Shown: positions 52,319-60,404 of the stretch, piece after piece
Position numbering within the stretch: position 1 is the first letter of the stretch
Layout of the letters: each line of letters opens with the position of its first letter
Source: Hyphomicrobiales bacterium
GTDB lineage: Bacteria; Pseudomonadota; Alphaproteobacteria; Rhizobiales; Beijerinckiaceae
Reading direction: 5' to 3'
DNA: 64,000 nucleotides
Assembly (NCBI GenBank): GCA_016716745.1
Contig: JADJVD010000001.1
Location: 434,001 to 498,000, forward strand
Translations under genes and position numbers: made by a program
The notes under the pieces: generated by a model
What the model was told of the DNA's origin: nothing
Seen by the model: the letters and a program-made list of their open reading frames with translations, nothing else
Database searches by the model: none

Positions 52319-52352
52319 GGCGACGATCACGGGCGCGTGAAGTCAAGCCCGA

Positions 52353-53096
52353 TCAGGGATAATCGACGCCAATCAGGTAGAGCCCGTCGGGGGGCGCCAC
52401 CTGGCCGCAGCGGGCGCGGGCGCGCGCTTCAAGCGCGGCTTGAAGATCATCCCTCGTCCATTTGCTCGAACCGACATGTTCGAGCGAGCCGACGATGGAG
52501 CGCACCTGATGATGCAGGAAGCTCAGCGCCGAGGCGCGCACCTCGATCATGTCGCCGACGCGCGCGACGTCGAGCCGCTCGAGCGTGCGCACCGGCGAAT
52601 TGGCCTGACATTCGGCGGCGCGGAAGGTGGTGAAATCGTGCCGCCCGACAAGCGTTTGCGCCGCGGCGTGCATGGCGTCGGCGTCGAGCCGGCGGGCGAC
52701 GTGCCAGACCTGCCCCGCCGCCAGCGCCGGCGGGGCGCGACGGTTGAGGATGCGATAAACATAGTGCCGCTTCACGGCCGAGAAGCGGGCCTCGAAATCG
52801 TCCGCGACCGGCTCGGCGACGACGACGCTGACCGGATGCGGGCGCAGATGCGCATTCAGCGCGTCGCGCAATTTGTCGCCGCGCCAGAGGCGGACGAGAT
52901 CGACATGCGCCACCTGCCCCGTCGCGTGCACGCCGGCGTCGGTGCGCCCGGCGCCATGGATCGTCGCGGGCGCGCCGCCCTGCACGGCGGCGACCGCCTC
53001 CTCCAGCGCCTGCTGCACGGACATCCCGTTCGCCTGCCGCTGCCAGCCGACGAAGGGGCGCCCGTCATACTCGATCGTCAGTTTGTGACGCGGCAT
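52353..53096 (-). CDS. truA: tRNA pseudouridine(38-40) synthase
   Basis: 247 residues, the usual size. It isomerises U38, U39 and U40 in tRNA anticodon arms. The catalytic Asp is in GAGRTDAGVHATGQ; other family motifs are IEYDGRPFVGWQRQ at the N-terminus and FLHHQVRSIVGSLEHVG near the C-terminus. ATG 53096 overlaps the stop of the acetyltransferase gene by one base (TGATG), so it is part of the def-fmt-GNAT-truA unit. Confidence 0.96.
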   Translation of the reverse strand: MPRHKLTIEYDGRPFVGWQRQANGMSVQQALEEAVAAVQGGAPATIHGAGRTDAGVHATGQVAHVDLVRLWRGDKLRDALNAHLRPHPVSVVVAEPVADDFEARFSAVKRHYVYRILNRRAPPALAAGQVWHVARRLDADAMHAAAQTLVGRHDFTTFRAAECQANSPVRTLERLDVARVGDMIEVRASALSFLHHQVRSIVGSLEHVGSSKWTRDDLQAALEARARARCGQVAPPDGLYLIGVDYP

Positions 53097-53596
53097 CAGA
53101 GCGCGTCGAAGGCCGGCGCGTAGACCATCTCGCCGACGAGCGGGCTCGCCGCTTCGCCGACCGACAGCGCCATCATGTGCGGGCCGGCCCAGCGGCAGGC
53201 GACGGCCGGCGCCGGGAAGAAGCCGAAACGCGCATACCAGAGCGGATCGCCGAGCACGACGATCGCGCCAGACCAGCGCGGCTCGAGATCGCGGATCGCG
53301 GCGCGCACGAGGCGCGAGCCGACGCCCTCGAACTGCCGGCGCTCGGCCACCGCCAGCGGGGCGAGCGCGAGAGCCGGCCGGCCGCCGAGCGTGGCGCGCG
53401 AGAGGCCGACGAAGCCGGCGAGGCCCGTCTCGTCGCCGGCGACGAGCGCGAGCGACAGGTCGCCGGCCGCGCGCAGCGCGTCGACCAGATCGGCCTCGGC
53501 CGTCGAGGCGAAAGCGGAGGTCAACAGCGCGCGGATCGCGGCGCGGTCCTCGGGGCGCTCGGGCCGAATCTCGGCGAAGTCGGGGGCGCGGCTCAT
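53096..53596 (-). CDS. GNAT-family N-acetyltransferase
   Basis: 166 residues of the YhbS-like GNAT type. RPERPEDRAAIRALLTSAF starts the domain; the acetyl-CoA motif is in LAVAERRQFEGVGSRLVRAA (a Q-x-x-G-x-G/S-like loop) followed by GAIVVLGDPLWYARFGF. Substrate unknown. It is inserted between fmt and truA with ATGA and TGATG overlaps, a common Alphaproteobacterial arrangement. Confidence 0.9.
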   Translation of the reverse strand: MSRAPDFAEIRPERPEDRAAIRALLTSAFASTAEADLVDALRAAGDLSLALVAGDETGLAGFVGLSRATLGGRPALALAPLAVAERRQFEGVGSRLVRAAIRDLEPRWSGAIVVLGDPLWYARFGFFPAPAVACRWAGPHMMALSVGEAASPLVGEMVYAPAFDAL

Positions 53597-54528
53597 GCCA
53601 GCACATTACCGCGTTCGAGCCGGGCGCCGCGCCGAAATTCGTCGAAGCCCACAGGCCCGCGGCCGGCGCGCTGCACCTGCACGAGCCGCAGCGCGCCCTG
53701 CCCGCAGGCGACGAGGCCTGTCTCGTCGAGAAGCGTTCCCGGCGCGCCGGCGCCCTCGGCGCGGGTGGTGCGCAAAACCTTCACGCGCTCCGGGCCGCGG
53801 CCGAGATCGACCTCGAACCAGGCGCCGGGGAAAGGCGACAGGCCGCGCACGAGATTGTGCAACTCCGCCGCCGGCTTGCCCCAGTCGATGCGGGCCTCCG
53901 CCTTGTCGATCTTGGCGGCGTAGAGCGCCCCTTCCTCGCTCTGGGGCGTGAATTGCAGCGCGCCGCGCGACAGCGCGGCGAGGGCGCGCGCCATCAGGCC
54001 GGCGCCGATGGGGGCGAGCCGGTCGTGCAGCTCGCCGGCCGTCTCGTCGGCGCCGATCGCAACGCGCTCGGCCATGCCGACGGGGCCGGTGTCGAGCCCC
54101 TCCTCCATGGCCATGACCATCACGCCGGTCTGCACGTCGCCGGCCATGACGGCGCGCTGGATGGGCGCGGCGCCGCGCCAGCGCGGCAGCAGCGAGGCGT
54201 GCAAATTGAGGCAGCCGAGCGCCGGCGCCTCCAGCACGGGCTTGGGCAGAATGAGCCCGTAGGCGACGACGACCGCGACGTCCGCGCCTTGCGCGGCGAA
54301 GGCCTCCTGCGCGGCCGGATCGCGCAGCGTGCGCGGCGTCAGCACGGGAATGGCGAACTGCTCGGCGAGCCGCTGCACGGGCGAGGGCGTGAGGTCCAGC
54401 CCGCGCCGGCCGGCCGGTTTGGGCGCGCGCGTATAGACGGCGACGACCTCGTGCCCCTGCCCGACGATCTCCGAGAGCGTCGGCACGGCGAATTCCGGCG
54501 TGCCCATGAACACAATGCGCAGGGTCAT
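53593..54528 (-). CDS. fmt: Methionyl-tRNA formyltransferase
   Basis: 311 residues. It formylates initiator Met-tRNA using 10-formyl-THF. Motifs: FMGTPEFAVPTL at the N-terminus, the catalytic NLHASLLPRWRGAAPIQRA, and the GLDTGP region. The C-terminal OB-like domain follows from about 205. ATG 54528 lies 35 bp after def, and the end overlaps the GNAT gene (ATGA). The def-fmt pairing is the standard one. Confidence 0.97.
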   Translation of the reverse strand: MTLRIVFMGTPEFAVPTLSEIVGQGHEVVAVYTRAPKPAGRRGLDLTPSPVQRLAEQFAIPVLTPRTLRDPAAQEAFAAQGADVAVVVAYGLILPKPVLEAPALGCLNLHASLLPRWRGAAPIQRAVMAGDVQTGVMVMAMEEGLDTGPVGMAERVAIGADETAGELHDRLAPIGAGLMARALAALSRGALQFTPQSEEGALYAAKIDKAEARIDWGKPAAELHNLVRGLSPFPGAWFEVDLGRGPERVKVLRTTRAEGAGAPGTLLDETGLVACGQGALRLVQVQRAGRGPVGFDEFRRGARLERGNVLA

Positions 54529-54563
54529 GACAGGCCGATCCTCGCTCCGGGCGGCGGCGCCGC

Positions 54564-55086
54564 TCAGCCCTCCTGCGTCTCGCGCTTGGCGAGCTTCTGG
54601 AACTTCTTGACCACGCGGTCGCGCTTGAGCTTCGAGATATGGTCGATGAACAGCACGCCGTCGAGATGGTCGATCTCGTGCTGCAGGCAGGTGGCCAGAA
54701 TGCCGTCGGCCTCGATCTCCTGCGCCTTGCCCTGCCCGTCGAGGTAGCGCACGCGCACCTGCGCGGGGCGCTCCACCTCCTCGTAATAATCGGGGATGGA
54801 CAGGCAGCCCCTCCTCGTAGACGGAGGTCTCCGCGCCGGTCCAGACGATCTCGGGATTGATCAGGCCGAGAGGCTTCTTCTCCTCGTCCTTCTTCGAGGT
54901 GTCGAGGACGATGACGCGACTGGCGACGCCGACCTGAATGGCGGCGAGCCCGATGCCGGGGGCGTCGTACATCGTCTCCAGCATGTCCTCCATCAGCGCC
55001 CGCGTCGCCTTGTCCACCGAAGGCACGGGGGCGGAGACGGCGCGCAGGCGCGTGTCGGGAAGGATCAGGATCGGTCGGATCGCCAT
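54564..55086 (-). CDS. def: Peptide deformylase (frameshifted as sequenced)
   Basis: About 173 residues when one base is removed. Removes the N-formyl group from new proteins. Motif 1 GIGLAAIQVG is in the first frame. In the second frame HEIDHLDGVLF (metal ligands and catalytic Glu) and the ending KFQKLAKRETQEG are present. The junction lies at a run of four C (54808-54811; G on the coding strand): EEGLPVHPRLL in the broken frame becomes the expected EEGCLSIPDYYEE, with the metal Cys, if one base is dropped. The gene is normally essential, so an assembly error is the simplest reading. Start ATG 55086 gives MAIRPILILPDTRLR. Confidence 0.9.
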
Positions 55087-55194
55087 GGACGGATGCACTC
55101 GTTCGCTCGGCGCTGACTTAAGGGCGAGGCGCGCCGGGGTCAATTCGTTCGCGCTCCGTTCGCGCGGCGGCGCGAATCGGTTTACGCTGGCGCG

Positions 55195-56364
55195 ATGAAC
55201 GACGTCGTCCTCGTCATCGCCGATCAGCCGGTCACGCTTCTCCAGCTCGCGCTGGCGGCGGGCGGGCTGGCGCTCCTCCTCCTGCTGCTGACGCTCCTCA
55301 GCGTCTCGCGGGGGGCGCGGGCGCGCGCCGCCGAGGCCGCCGCGCTCGCCGAGCGGCAGCGCGAGATGGACGACAAGATGGCCGAGATCGGCCGCGCCAA
55401 CGCCGAGCTGACGGGCCGGCTCTCGCAGATGGGCGAGGCGCTGTCGGCCCGGCAGATAGACCTCGCCCGGCTGATGGCCGAGCGGCTCGACGCGGTGACG
55501 AGCCGAGTCGGCCAGGGATTGCAGGAGCAGACGAAGGCGCAGAGCGACAATCTCGGCAAGCTCAACGAGCGCCTCGCGGTGATCGACGCGGCGCAGACGC
55601 GGCTCGCCGGACTGACCGAGCAGGTGGTCGGCCTGAAGGACATTCTGGCCAACAAGCAGGCGCGCGGCGCCTTCGGCCAGGGGCGGATGGAGGCGATCGT
55701 CCGCGACGGGCTGCCGGCCGCCTTTTTCGAGTTTCAGGCGACGCTGTCGAACCGCACGCGGCCCGACTGCGTGATCCGCCTGCCGGGCGACGAGCGCGCC
55801 CTCGTCGTCGACGCCAAATTCCCGCTGGAGGGCTTCTCGGCGCTGAAGGAGGCGAGCGACGAGGAGGCGCGGCAGGCCGCGCGCGCCCGAGTGCGCGGCG
55901 ACTTCATCCGCCATGTGAAGGACATCGCCGACAAGTATTTCATTCCCGGCGAGACGCAGGACATCGCGCTGCTGTTCGTTCCCTCCGAGGCGGTGTTCGC
56001 CGATCTCAACGAGATGTTCGAGGACGTGGTGCAGCGCGCCCACAAGGCGCGCGTGATCATCGTCTCGCCCTCGCTGCTGATGATGGCGGTGCAGGTGATG
56101 CTCGCCATCGTGCGCGACGCGCGCATCCGCGAGCAGGCGCACGCCATCCAGACCGAGGTGGCCAAGATGATGGAGGACGTGCGCCGCCTCGCCGAGCGGG
56201 CGGGCAAGCTGGAGACGCATTTCCGGCAGGCGCAGGAGGACGTGGCGGGCATGGCGCTCTCGGCCGACCGGACGCTGAAGCGCGGCCAGAAGATCGCCAA
56301 TCTCGACCTGCCCGAGACGCCCGCCGCCGCGCCCGCGCCGCTGTTCCAGCGCGCGGCGGAATAG
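55195..56364 (+). CDS. rmuC: DNA recombination protein RmuC family
   Basis: 389 residues. One N-terminal membrane helix (LLQLALAAGGLALLLLLLTL) is followed by a coiled-coil stretch (about 40-140) and the RmuC nuclease-like domain (GQGRMEAIVRDGLPAAFF; LVVDAKFPLEGFSALKEA; YFIPGETQDIALLFVPSEAV). RmuC limits inversions at short inverted repeats in E. coli. The gene diverges from def with a 108-bp gap. Its last 87 coding bases and some following bases are exactly repeated 1.1 kb downstream, where a foreign segment ends. Confidence 0.93.
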   Translation: MNDVVLVIADQPVTLLQLALAAGGLALLLLLLTLLSVSRGARARAAEAAALAERQREMDDKMAEIGRANAELTGRLSQMGEALSARQIDLARLMAERLDAVTSRVGQGLQEQTKAQSDNLGKLNERLAVIDAAQTRLAGLTEQVVGLKDILANKQARGAFGQGRMEAIVRDGLPAAFFEFQATLSNRTRPDCVIRLPGDERALVVDAKFPLEGFSALKEASDEEARQAARARVRGDFIRHVKDIADKYFIPGETQDIALLFVPSEAVFADLNEMFEDVVQRAHKARVIIVSPSLLMMAVQVMLAIVRDARIREQAHAIQTEVAKMMEDVRRLAERAGKLETHFRQAQEDVAGMALSADRTLKRGQKIANLDLPETPAAAPAPLFQRAAE

Positions 56365-56370
56365 CGGGGG
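56273..56370 (+). repeat. 98-bp direct repeat, rmuC-attached copy
   Basis: Covers the last 29 codons of rmuC and its stop, plus CGGGGG. It is identical over 98 bp to 57395-57492. In this copy the G run after the stop is ten long, while in the other copy it is five; both are followed by AGCC. Such a repeat of a gene's 3' end on both sides of foreign DNA is what integration into the end of a gene produces. Confidence 0.9.
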
Positions 56371-56401
56371 GGGGGAGCCTCACGCGAACGTTCTGTCGCT
56401 A

Positions 56402-56524
56402 GCTGAAATTCACGATTCAGCGACATTGGATCGTATGTCGCCAAAGTGGTGGACCGCTTCGCTTCGCCCGTGTTGTTGGGTGGTGCCTCCGCGAGTTCAG
56501 GGTGTGGAACCCCTGACCTCGCGG
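56402..56524. other. Cluster of stem-loops at the left end of the rmuC element
   Basis: Three inverted repeats in 123 bp: GCTGAA/TTCAGC (56402-56421), GCGACAT/ATGTCGC (56420-56441, perfect, loop of 8) and a long hairpin 56489-56524 with arms CCGCGAGTTCAGGG and CCCCTGACCTCGCGG (one mismatch, loop of about 7). They lie in non-coding DNA between the repeat and the gene of the element. They could be recombinase sites or terminators of the minus-strand gene. Confidence 0.6.
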
Positions 56525-56656
56525 GTCTCTAGTATTATAATCCACTCCTTTTGGAAGGGAGCGGACGAGATTGAGCTCCTTGTGGAAGGGGGCTCTATTA
56601 GTGGTGACGGGACTCGCACCCGTGAGGCCAGCGTTGGATTGCTCGCCTCGCCCTAG

Positions 56657-57196
56657 CTACCACCCACTTTTCGGAGGCTCGGTATCCGCTCGCGGAACCG
56701 AGCCTTCTTTAAGTTGTTCGCTGCGTTGTGGACCGTCCGTCATCGTGATTTCTCCTAAGACGTCATCGATCACGACGAGCGGGCGACCCACGATCCGCCA
56801 TTTTCCATCACGGTTGCCAATTTTAGTGACACGCCCTTCATGGCGCATGCGGTTCAACATTCCACGGGTGGAATATTCATTCAGGCCCGCAGCAACAGCG
56901 ATTTCTCGGACAGTCGCGCCTGATTCGCCGAATTTTGGGAGGGTCCGCAGAATCGTCCCGCGGATATTTACGGAGTTCCCGCTAGGTGGCGTATCACTTA
57001 GCGGAAAGTACGGCTTCTGGGCAGCTTGATAGCTCTCTTCCAACCGCGTGTCAGATGTTGAGTTACTCAAGACGGCGGCGACTCGCTTGGCCAGCGACTC
57101 ACGCGCCGCTGCTTCGCCAGCAGCGTGGCCAGCATCATAGGCCGCCTTCAACGCCGCGCGAAGGTTGGCAATGGTCCGTTCAATGTCCAGCGTCAT
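56657..57196 (-). CDS. Probable DNA-binding (winged helix) protein of the rmuC element
   Basis: 179 residues. N-terminal helices (about 1-45; RTIANLRAALKAAYDAG, AARESLAKRVAAVL) look coiled-coil. The C-terminal half (about 80-140) resembles a winged helix: RGTILRTLPKFGESGATVRE, IAVAAGLNEYSTRGMLNRMR and HEGRVTKIGNRDGKWRIVG, with helix-turn-helix then beta wing. This is the pattern of small phage or element regulators. Codon use and base composition differ from the neighbours. The name of the family is unknown to me; it could control excision of the element or act on nearby genes. Confidence 0.75.
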   Translation of the reverse strand: MTLDIERTIANLRAALKAAYDAGHAAGEAAARESLAKRVAAVLSNSTSDTRLEESYQAAQKPYFPLSDTPPSGNSVNIRGTILRTLPKFGESGATVREIAVAAGLNEYSTRGMLNRMRHEGRVTKIGNRDGKWRIVGRPLVVIDDVLGEITMTDGPQRSEQLKEGSVPRADTEPPKSGW

Positions 57197-57394
57197 GGCT
57201 CAAAGCGCCCCCGAAGTGATTTTCGCACCATACATCCCGACGAAGCGACGCACAAGCGGTTCACGCCGTTCCCCCCACGTTCTTTTGCGGACGGGATCGG
57301 TTGTTCGGCTCTAGCTTGATCCGAGTCACAAGCGTGCCGGCTCGACGGCGGGTCTACGGTGCATTTTGTGACCGCAGCACCAGACAGAACGGGC

Positions 57395-57492
57395 CGCTGA
57401 AGCGCGGCCAGAAGATCGCCAATCTCGACCTGCCCGAGACGCCCGCCGCCGCGCCCGCGCCGCTGTTCCAGCGCGCGGCGGAATAGCGGGGG
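57395..57492 (+). repeat. 98-bp direct repeat, distal copy
   Basis: Identical to 56273-56370. It encodes a detached copy of the RmuC tail (from LKRGQKIANLDL to FQRAAE and the stop) that is not joined to the rest of rmuC. Unlike the first copy, it has five G after TAGC. Sequence after it returns to the local high GC level. Confidence 0.9.
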
Positions 57493-57536
57493 AGCCGAGA
57501 CGGCTGCGAGCGGGAGGCTCGCGATCCGGGTGGTTT

Positions 57537-57603
57537 GGACCGCGAGCCTCCGGCTCGCAATCTGGCGGCGCCTGAGCAGGAGCGAGCCGGAGGCTCGCGG
57601 TCC
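57537..57603. repeat. 22-bp perfect inverted repeat before tsaB
   Basis: Arms 57537-57558 and 57582-57603 are perfect inverted copies (GGACCGCGAGCCTCCGGCTC plus GC), with a 23-base spacer. Each arm is itself near-palindromic (GCGAGCCTCCGGCTCGC), and a partial copy, GGGAGGCTCGCGATCC, precedes at about 57511. Such 'gcgagcc...ggctcgc' repeats are dispersed in some Alphaproteobacteria. The rest of the 462-bp gap between the element's gene and tsaB holds the direct repeat and no other gene. Confidence 0.75.
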
Positions 57604-57658
57604 GCGTGGCGCCCTGCCCGCGTTTGACACGACTCCCGCTCCCTGCAATCTGGCGCGC

Positions 57659-58357
57659 ATGAAGATTCTGGCGATCGACACCGCCCTCGGCGCGACGGCG
57701 GCCTGCGTGCTCGAGGCGGGCGCCGAGGCGCCCGAATCGGCCGAATCGATCGTCATGGAGCGCGGCCACGCCGAAGCGCTGCTGCCGCTGGTCGAGCGGG
57801 TGCTCGCCCGCGTCGAGGGCGGCATCGAGGCGATCGACCGGATCGCGGTCACCGTCGGCCCCGGCTCCTTCACCGGCATCCGCATCGGCATCGCGGCGGC
57901 GCGCGCCTTCGGCCTCGCCCGTCAGGCCCCGGTCGTCGGCGTGTCGACGCTCGCCGCCCTCGCCGCCCCGCTGGTGGCCGACCGGCGCGCCGGGCTCGCC
58001 GTCGTCGCCATCGACGCGCGGCACGGGGCGATCTGGGTGCAGGCCTTCGCCGCCGGCGGACGGACGCTGATGACGCCGCGCCTGGCCGGCATCCGCGAGA
58101 CGGTGCGGGCGCTCGGCTCCGGCCCGTTCCGCGTCGCCGGCTCCGGCGCCCCGGCCCTCGCGGCCGACGCCAAGCTGATCGGCATCACGGCCGAGATGGC
58201 CGGGCCGGTCGAGGCGCCGGACATCGGTTGGGTGGCCCGGCTCGGCCTTGCCGCCGACCCCGAGACCGCGCCGCCGAAGCCGCTCTACCTCAAGGCGCCC
58301 GACGCCAAGGCGCAGACCAACGGGCGCATCGCCCGCGCGCCGCTGCGGACGGCCTGA
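57659..58357 (+). CDS. tsaB: tRNA threonylcarbamoyladenosine biosynthesis protein TsaB
   Basis: 232 residues. MKILAIDTALGATAACV begins the ASKHA fold; GHAEALLPLVERVL and VTVGPGSFTGIRIGIAAARA are diagnostic. TsaB lacks the catalytic metal site and acts as a partner of TsaD in making t6A37 in tRNA. ATG 57659 is the family start. The stop overlaps the start of rimI by one base (TGATG), as in many Alphaproteobacteria. Confidence 0.95.
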   Translation: MKILAIDTALGATAACVLEAGAEAPESAESIVMERGHAEALLPLVERVLARVEGGIEAIDRIAVTVGPGSFTGIRIGIAAARAFGLARQAPVVGVSTLAALAAPLVADRRAGLAVVAIDARHGAIWVQAFAAGGRTLMTPRLAGIRETVRALGSGPFRVAGSGAPALAADAKLIGITAEMAGPVEAPDIGWVARLGLAADPETAPPKPLYLKAPDAKAQTNGRIARAPLRTA

Positions 58358-58839
58358 TGTTCCAGATGCTGTTCGGGCGGCGGCGCCCGCTCGTCGCCCG
58401 GCAGATCGGCTCGGCCGAGGCGGGCGCCTGCGCGCCGATCCACGCGGCCTCCTTCGCCCACCACTGGAGCGAGGCGGAGTTCGAGAGCCTGCTGGCCTCC
58501 AGCGCCTGCGTCGCCGACGGCGCCTACGAGGGCGGCGGCGCGACGCTCCACGGCTTCGTGCTGTCGCGGCGCGCCGGCGACGAGGCGGAAATCCTCGCCA
58601 TCGCCACCGCCCCCGGCCAGCGCCGGCGCGGCGGGGCGCGCATGCTGCTCGCCCGGCACATGCGCCGGCTGGCCGACATGGGCGTGGCGCGGCTGTTCCT
58701 CGAGGTGGCGGAGGACAATCAGGCCGCCCTCGCGCTCTACCGCCGCGCCGGGTTTACCGAGGCGGGGCGGCGCAAAGGCTACTATCCGCGCCCCGAAGGC
58801 CCGGTCACCGCGCTGATTCTGAAGCGCGATCTCGACTGA
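58357..58839 (+). CDS. rimI: Ribosomal-protein-alanine N-acetyltransferase RimI-like
   Basis: 160 residues, GNAT fold. AEILAIATAPGQRRRGGARMLL holds the acetyl-CoA P-loop (Q-R-R-x-G-x-A), and LFLEVAEDNQAALALYRRAGF followed by RRKGYYPRPEG match RimI. It is coupled to tsaB (overlapping stop/start). RimI acetylates S18, and the tsaB-rimI pairing is conserved, which supports the name over another GNAT. Confidence 0.9.
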   Translation: MFQMLFGRRRPLVARQIGSAEAGACAPIHAASFAHHWSEAEFESLLASSACVADGAYEGGGATLHGFVLSRRAGDEAEILAIATAPGQRRRGGARMLLARHMRRLADMGVARLFLEVAEDNQAALALYRRAGFTEAGRRKGYYPRPEGPVTALILKRDLD

Positions 58840-58937
58840 CGCGGGAAACGCGCCGGCGCCCGCCATCTCGTTCTTCTCAAGCGCCCCCAAAGGTCCTAAA
58901 CAGGAACAGGCTCCCGAGGGGGCGCGACGGCGAGGCG

Positions 58938-60404
58938 ATGGATCTTCTGGACGACACGGATGGAGGCGGCGAGGGCGCGCCGGCGCGCCCGGCCGAGGCC
59001 GCGCCGCGCCGCAAGAAGCTGTTCGTCAAGTCCTACGGTTGCCAGATGAACGTCTACGACGCCCAGCGCATGGCGGACGTTCTGGCGCCCGAGGGCTTCG
59101 ACGAGACCGCCCGCATGGAGGAGGCCGATCTCGTCGTCCTCAACACCTGCCACATCCGCGAGCGGGCGACCGAGAAAGTGTTCTCCGAACTCGGCAAGGT
59201 GCGCGAGCTGAAGGCCGCGCGCGCCGGCGAGGGCCTCGGCACGACGGTCGTCGTCGCCGGCTGCGTCGCGCAGGCCGAAGGCGCCGAGATCCTGCGCCGC
59301 CAGAAGGCGGTCGACGTCGTCGTCGGCCCGCAGAGCTATCACCGCCTGCCGGAGCTGCTCGCCGAATCCGCCCGCGCGCCCGTCGTCGACACCGAGTTTC
59401 CGCTCGAGGACAAGTTCGACCATCTCGCCCAGCCCTCCCCCGCCAGGACACAGGCGCGCGGGCCGTCCGCCTTCGTCACCGTGCAGGAAGGCTGCGACAA
59501 GTTCTGCTCCTTCTGCGTGGTGCCCTATACGCGCGGCGCGGAGGTCTCGCGGCCGATGGCGAAGGTGCTGGCCGACGCGCGCGGCCTCGCGCAGGCCGGC
59601 GTGCGCGAGATCACGCTGATCGGCCAGAACGTCAACGCCTGGCACGGGCTCGACGCCAACGGCGTCGAATCGAGTCTCGGCGCGCTGATCGGCGCCGTCG
59701 CGGCGATACCCGGCGTCGCGCGCGTTCGATACACGACGAGCCACCCCAACGAGATGGACGCCGCGCTGATCGCCGCGCATGGCGATTGCGCGGCCCTGAT
59801 GCCGTTCCTGCATCTGCCGGTGCAGTCGGGCTCCGACAGCATTCTGGCGGCGATGAACCGCCGGCACGACGCGGCGCGCTATCGTCAGATCGTGCGCGCG
59901 GTGCGCGCGGCGCGGCCCGACATCGCGCTGTCGTCCGATTTCATCGTCGGCTTTCCGGGCGAGAGCGAGGCGGATTTCGAAGCGACGATGCAGCTCATCG
60001 GCGAGGTGAACTTCGCCTCCGCATTCTCGTTCAAATATTCGCCGCGCCCCGGCACGCCCGGCGCCGACATGGACGGCCAGATCGACGAGGCGACGAAAAG
60101 CGCGCGCCTGCATCGCCTGCAGGCGTTGCTGGAGGAGCAGCGACAGGCCTTCAACGCGGCGACCGTCGGCAAGATTTGCGCGGTGCTGTTCGAGAAGCGC
60201 GGGCGCCACGCCGGGCAGATCGCCGGCAAATCGCCCTGGCTGCAGGCCGTGCATGTCGACGGGCCGGCGAGCCTGATCGGCTCGCTCGCCGAGGTCGAGA
60301 TCGTCGCGCAGGGGCCGAACTCGCTGTTCGGCCGGCTGACCGGACGCAACGCGCAAGCACAGGCCCGCGCCGCCGCGCCGGCCGAAGGAGGAGCATGGCG
60401 CTGA
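58938..60404 (+). CDS. miaB: tRNA-2-methylthio-N6-dimethylallyladenosine synthase
   Basis: 488 residues, radical-SAM methylthiotransferase. N-terminal cluster ligands Cys35, Cys71 and Cys109 (SYGCQMN, NTCHIRE, AGCVAQ); radical-SAM cluster CDKFCSFC at 186-193. The TRAM domain covers about 405-470. It adds the 2-methylthio group to i6A37 of tRNA. ATG 58938 starts after a gap of about 98 bp; the earlier in-frame start overlaps rimI and has no homology. It overlaps phoH by 10 bp. Confidence 0.97.
   Translation: MDLLDDTDGGGEGAPARPAEAAPRRKKLFVKSYGCQMNVYDAQRMADVLAPEGFDETARMEEADLVVLNTCHIRERATEKVFSELGKVRELKAARAGEGLGTTVVVAGCVAQAEGAEILRRQKAVDVVVGPQSYHRLPELLAESARAPVVDTEFPLEDKFDHLAQPSPARTQARGPSAFVTVQEGCDKFCSFCVVPYTRGAEVSRPMAKVLADARGLAQAGVREITLIGQNVNAWHGLDANGVESSLGALIGAVAAIPGVARVRYTTSHPNEMDAALIAAHGDCAALMPFLHLPVQSGSDSILAAMNRRHDAARYRQIVRAVRAARPDIALSSDFIVGFPGESEADFEATMQLIGEVNFASAFSFKYSPRPGTPGADMDGQIDEATKSARLHRLQALLEEQRQAFNAATVGKICAVLFEKRGRHAGQIAGKSPWLQAVHVDGPASLIGSLAEVEIVAQGPNSLFGRLTGRNAQAQARAAAPAEGGAWR

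Larger units (their letters stand above)
56273..57492. mobile_element. Small integrated element at the 3' end of rmuC
   Basis: About 1.12 kb (one repeat plus the interior) inserted at the rmuC end and bounded by perfect 98-bp direct repeats. The interior is visibly less GC-rich than its surroundings, carries one gene (a winged-helix-like protein on the minus strand) and several hairpins, and lacks an integrase or transposase. It could be a non-autonomous satellite, the scar of a larger integrative element after internal loss, or a recombination duplicate. Its mobility is inferred from its structure. Confidence 0.65.

Noticed and set aside
56585..56660. tRNA-like fold on the minus strand inside the rmuC element (T-arm-like ACGGG-TGCGAGT-CCCGT and a short D-arm-like hairpin)
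   Set aside because: The acceptor stem pairs for only about five bases, there is no room for a proper anticodon arm, and no CCA end follows; at best a degenerate remnant.
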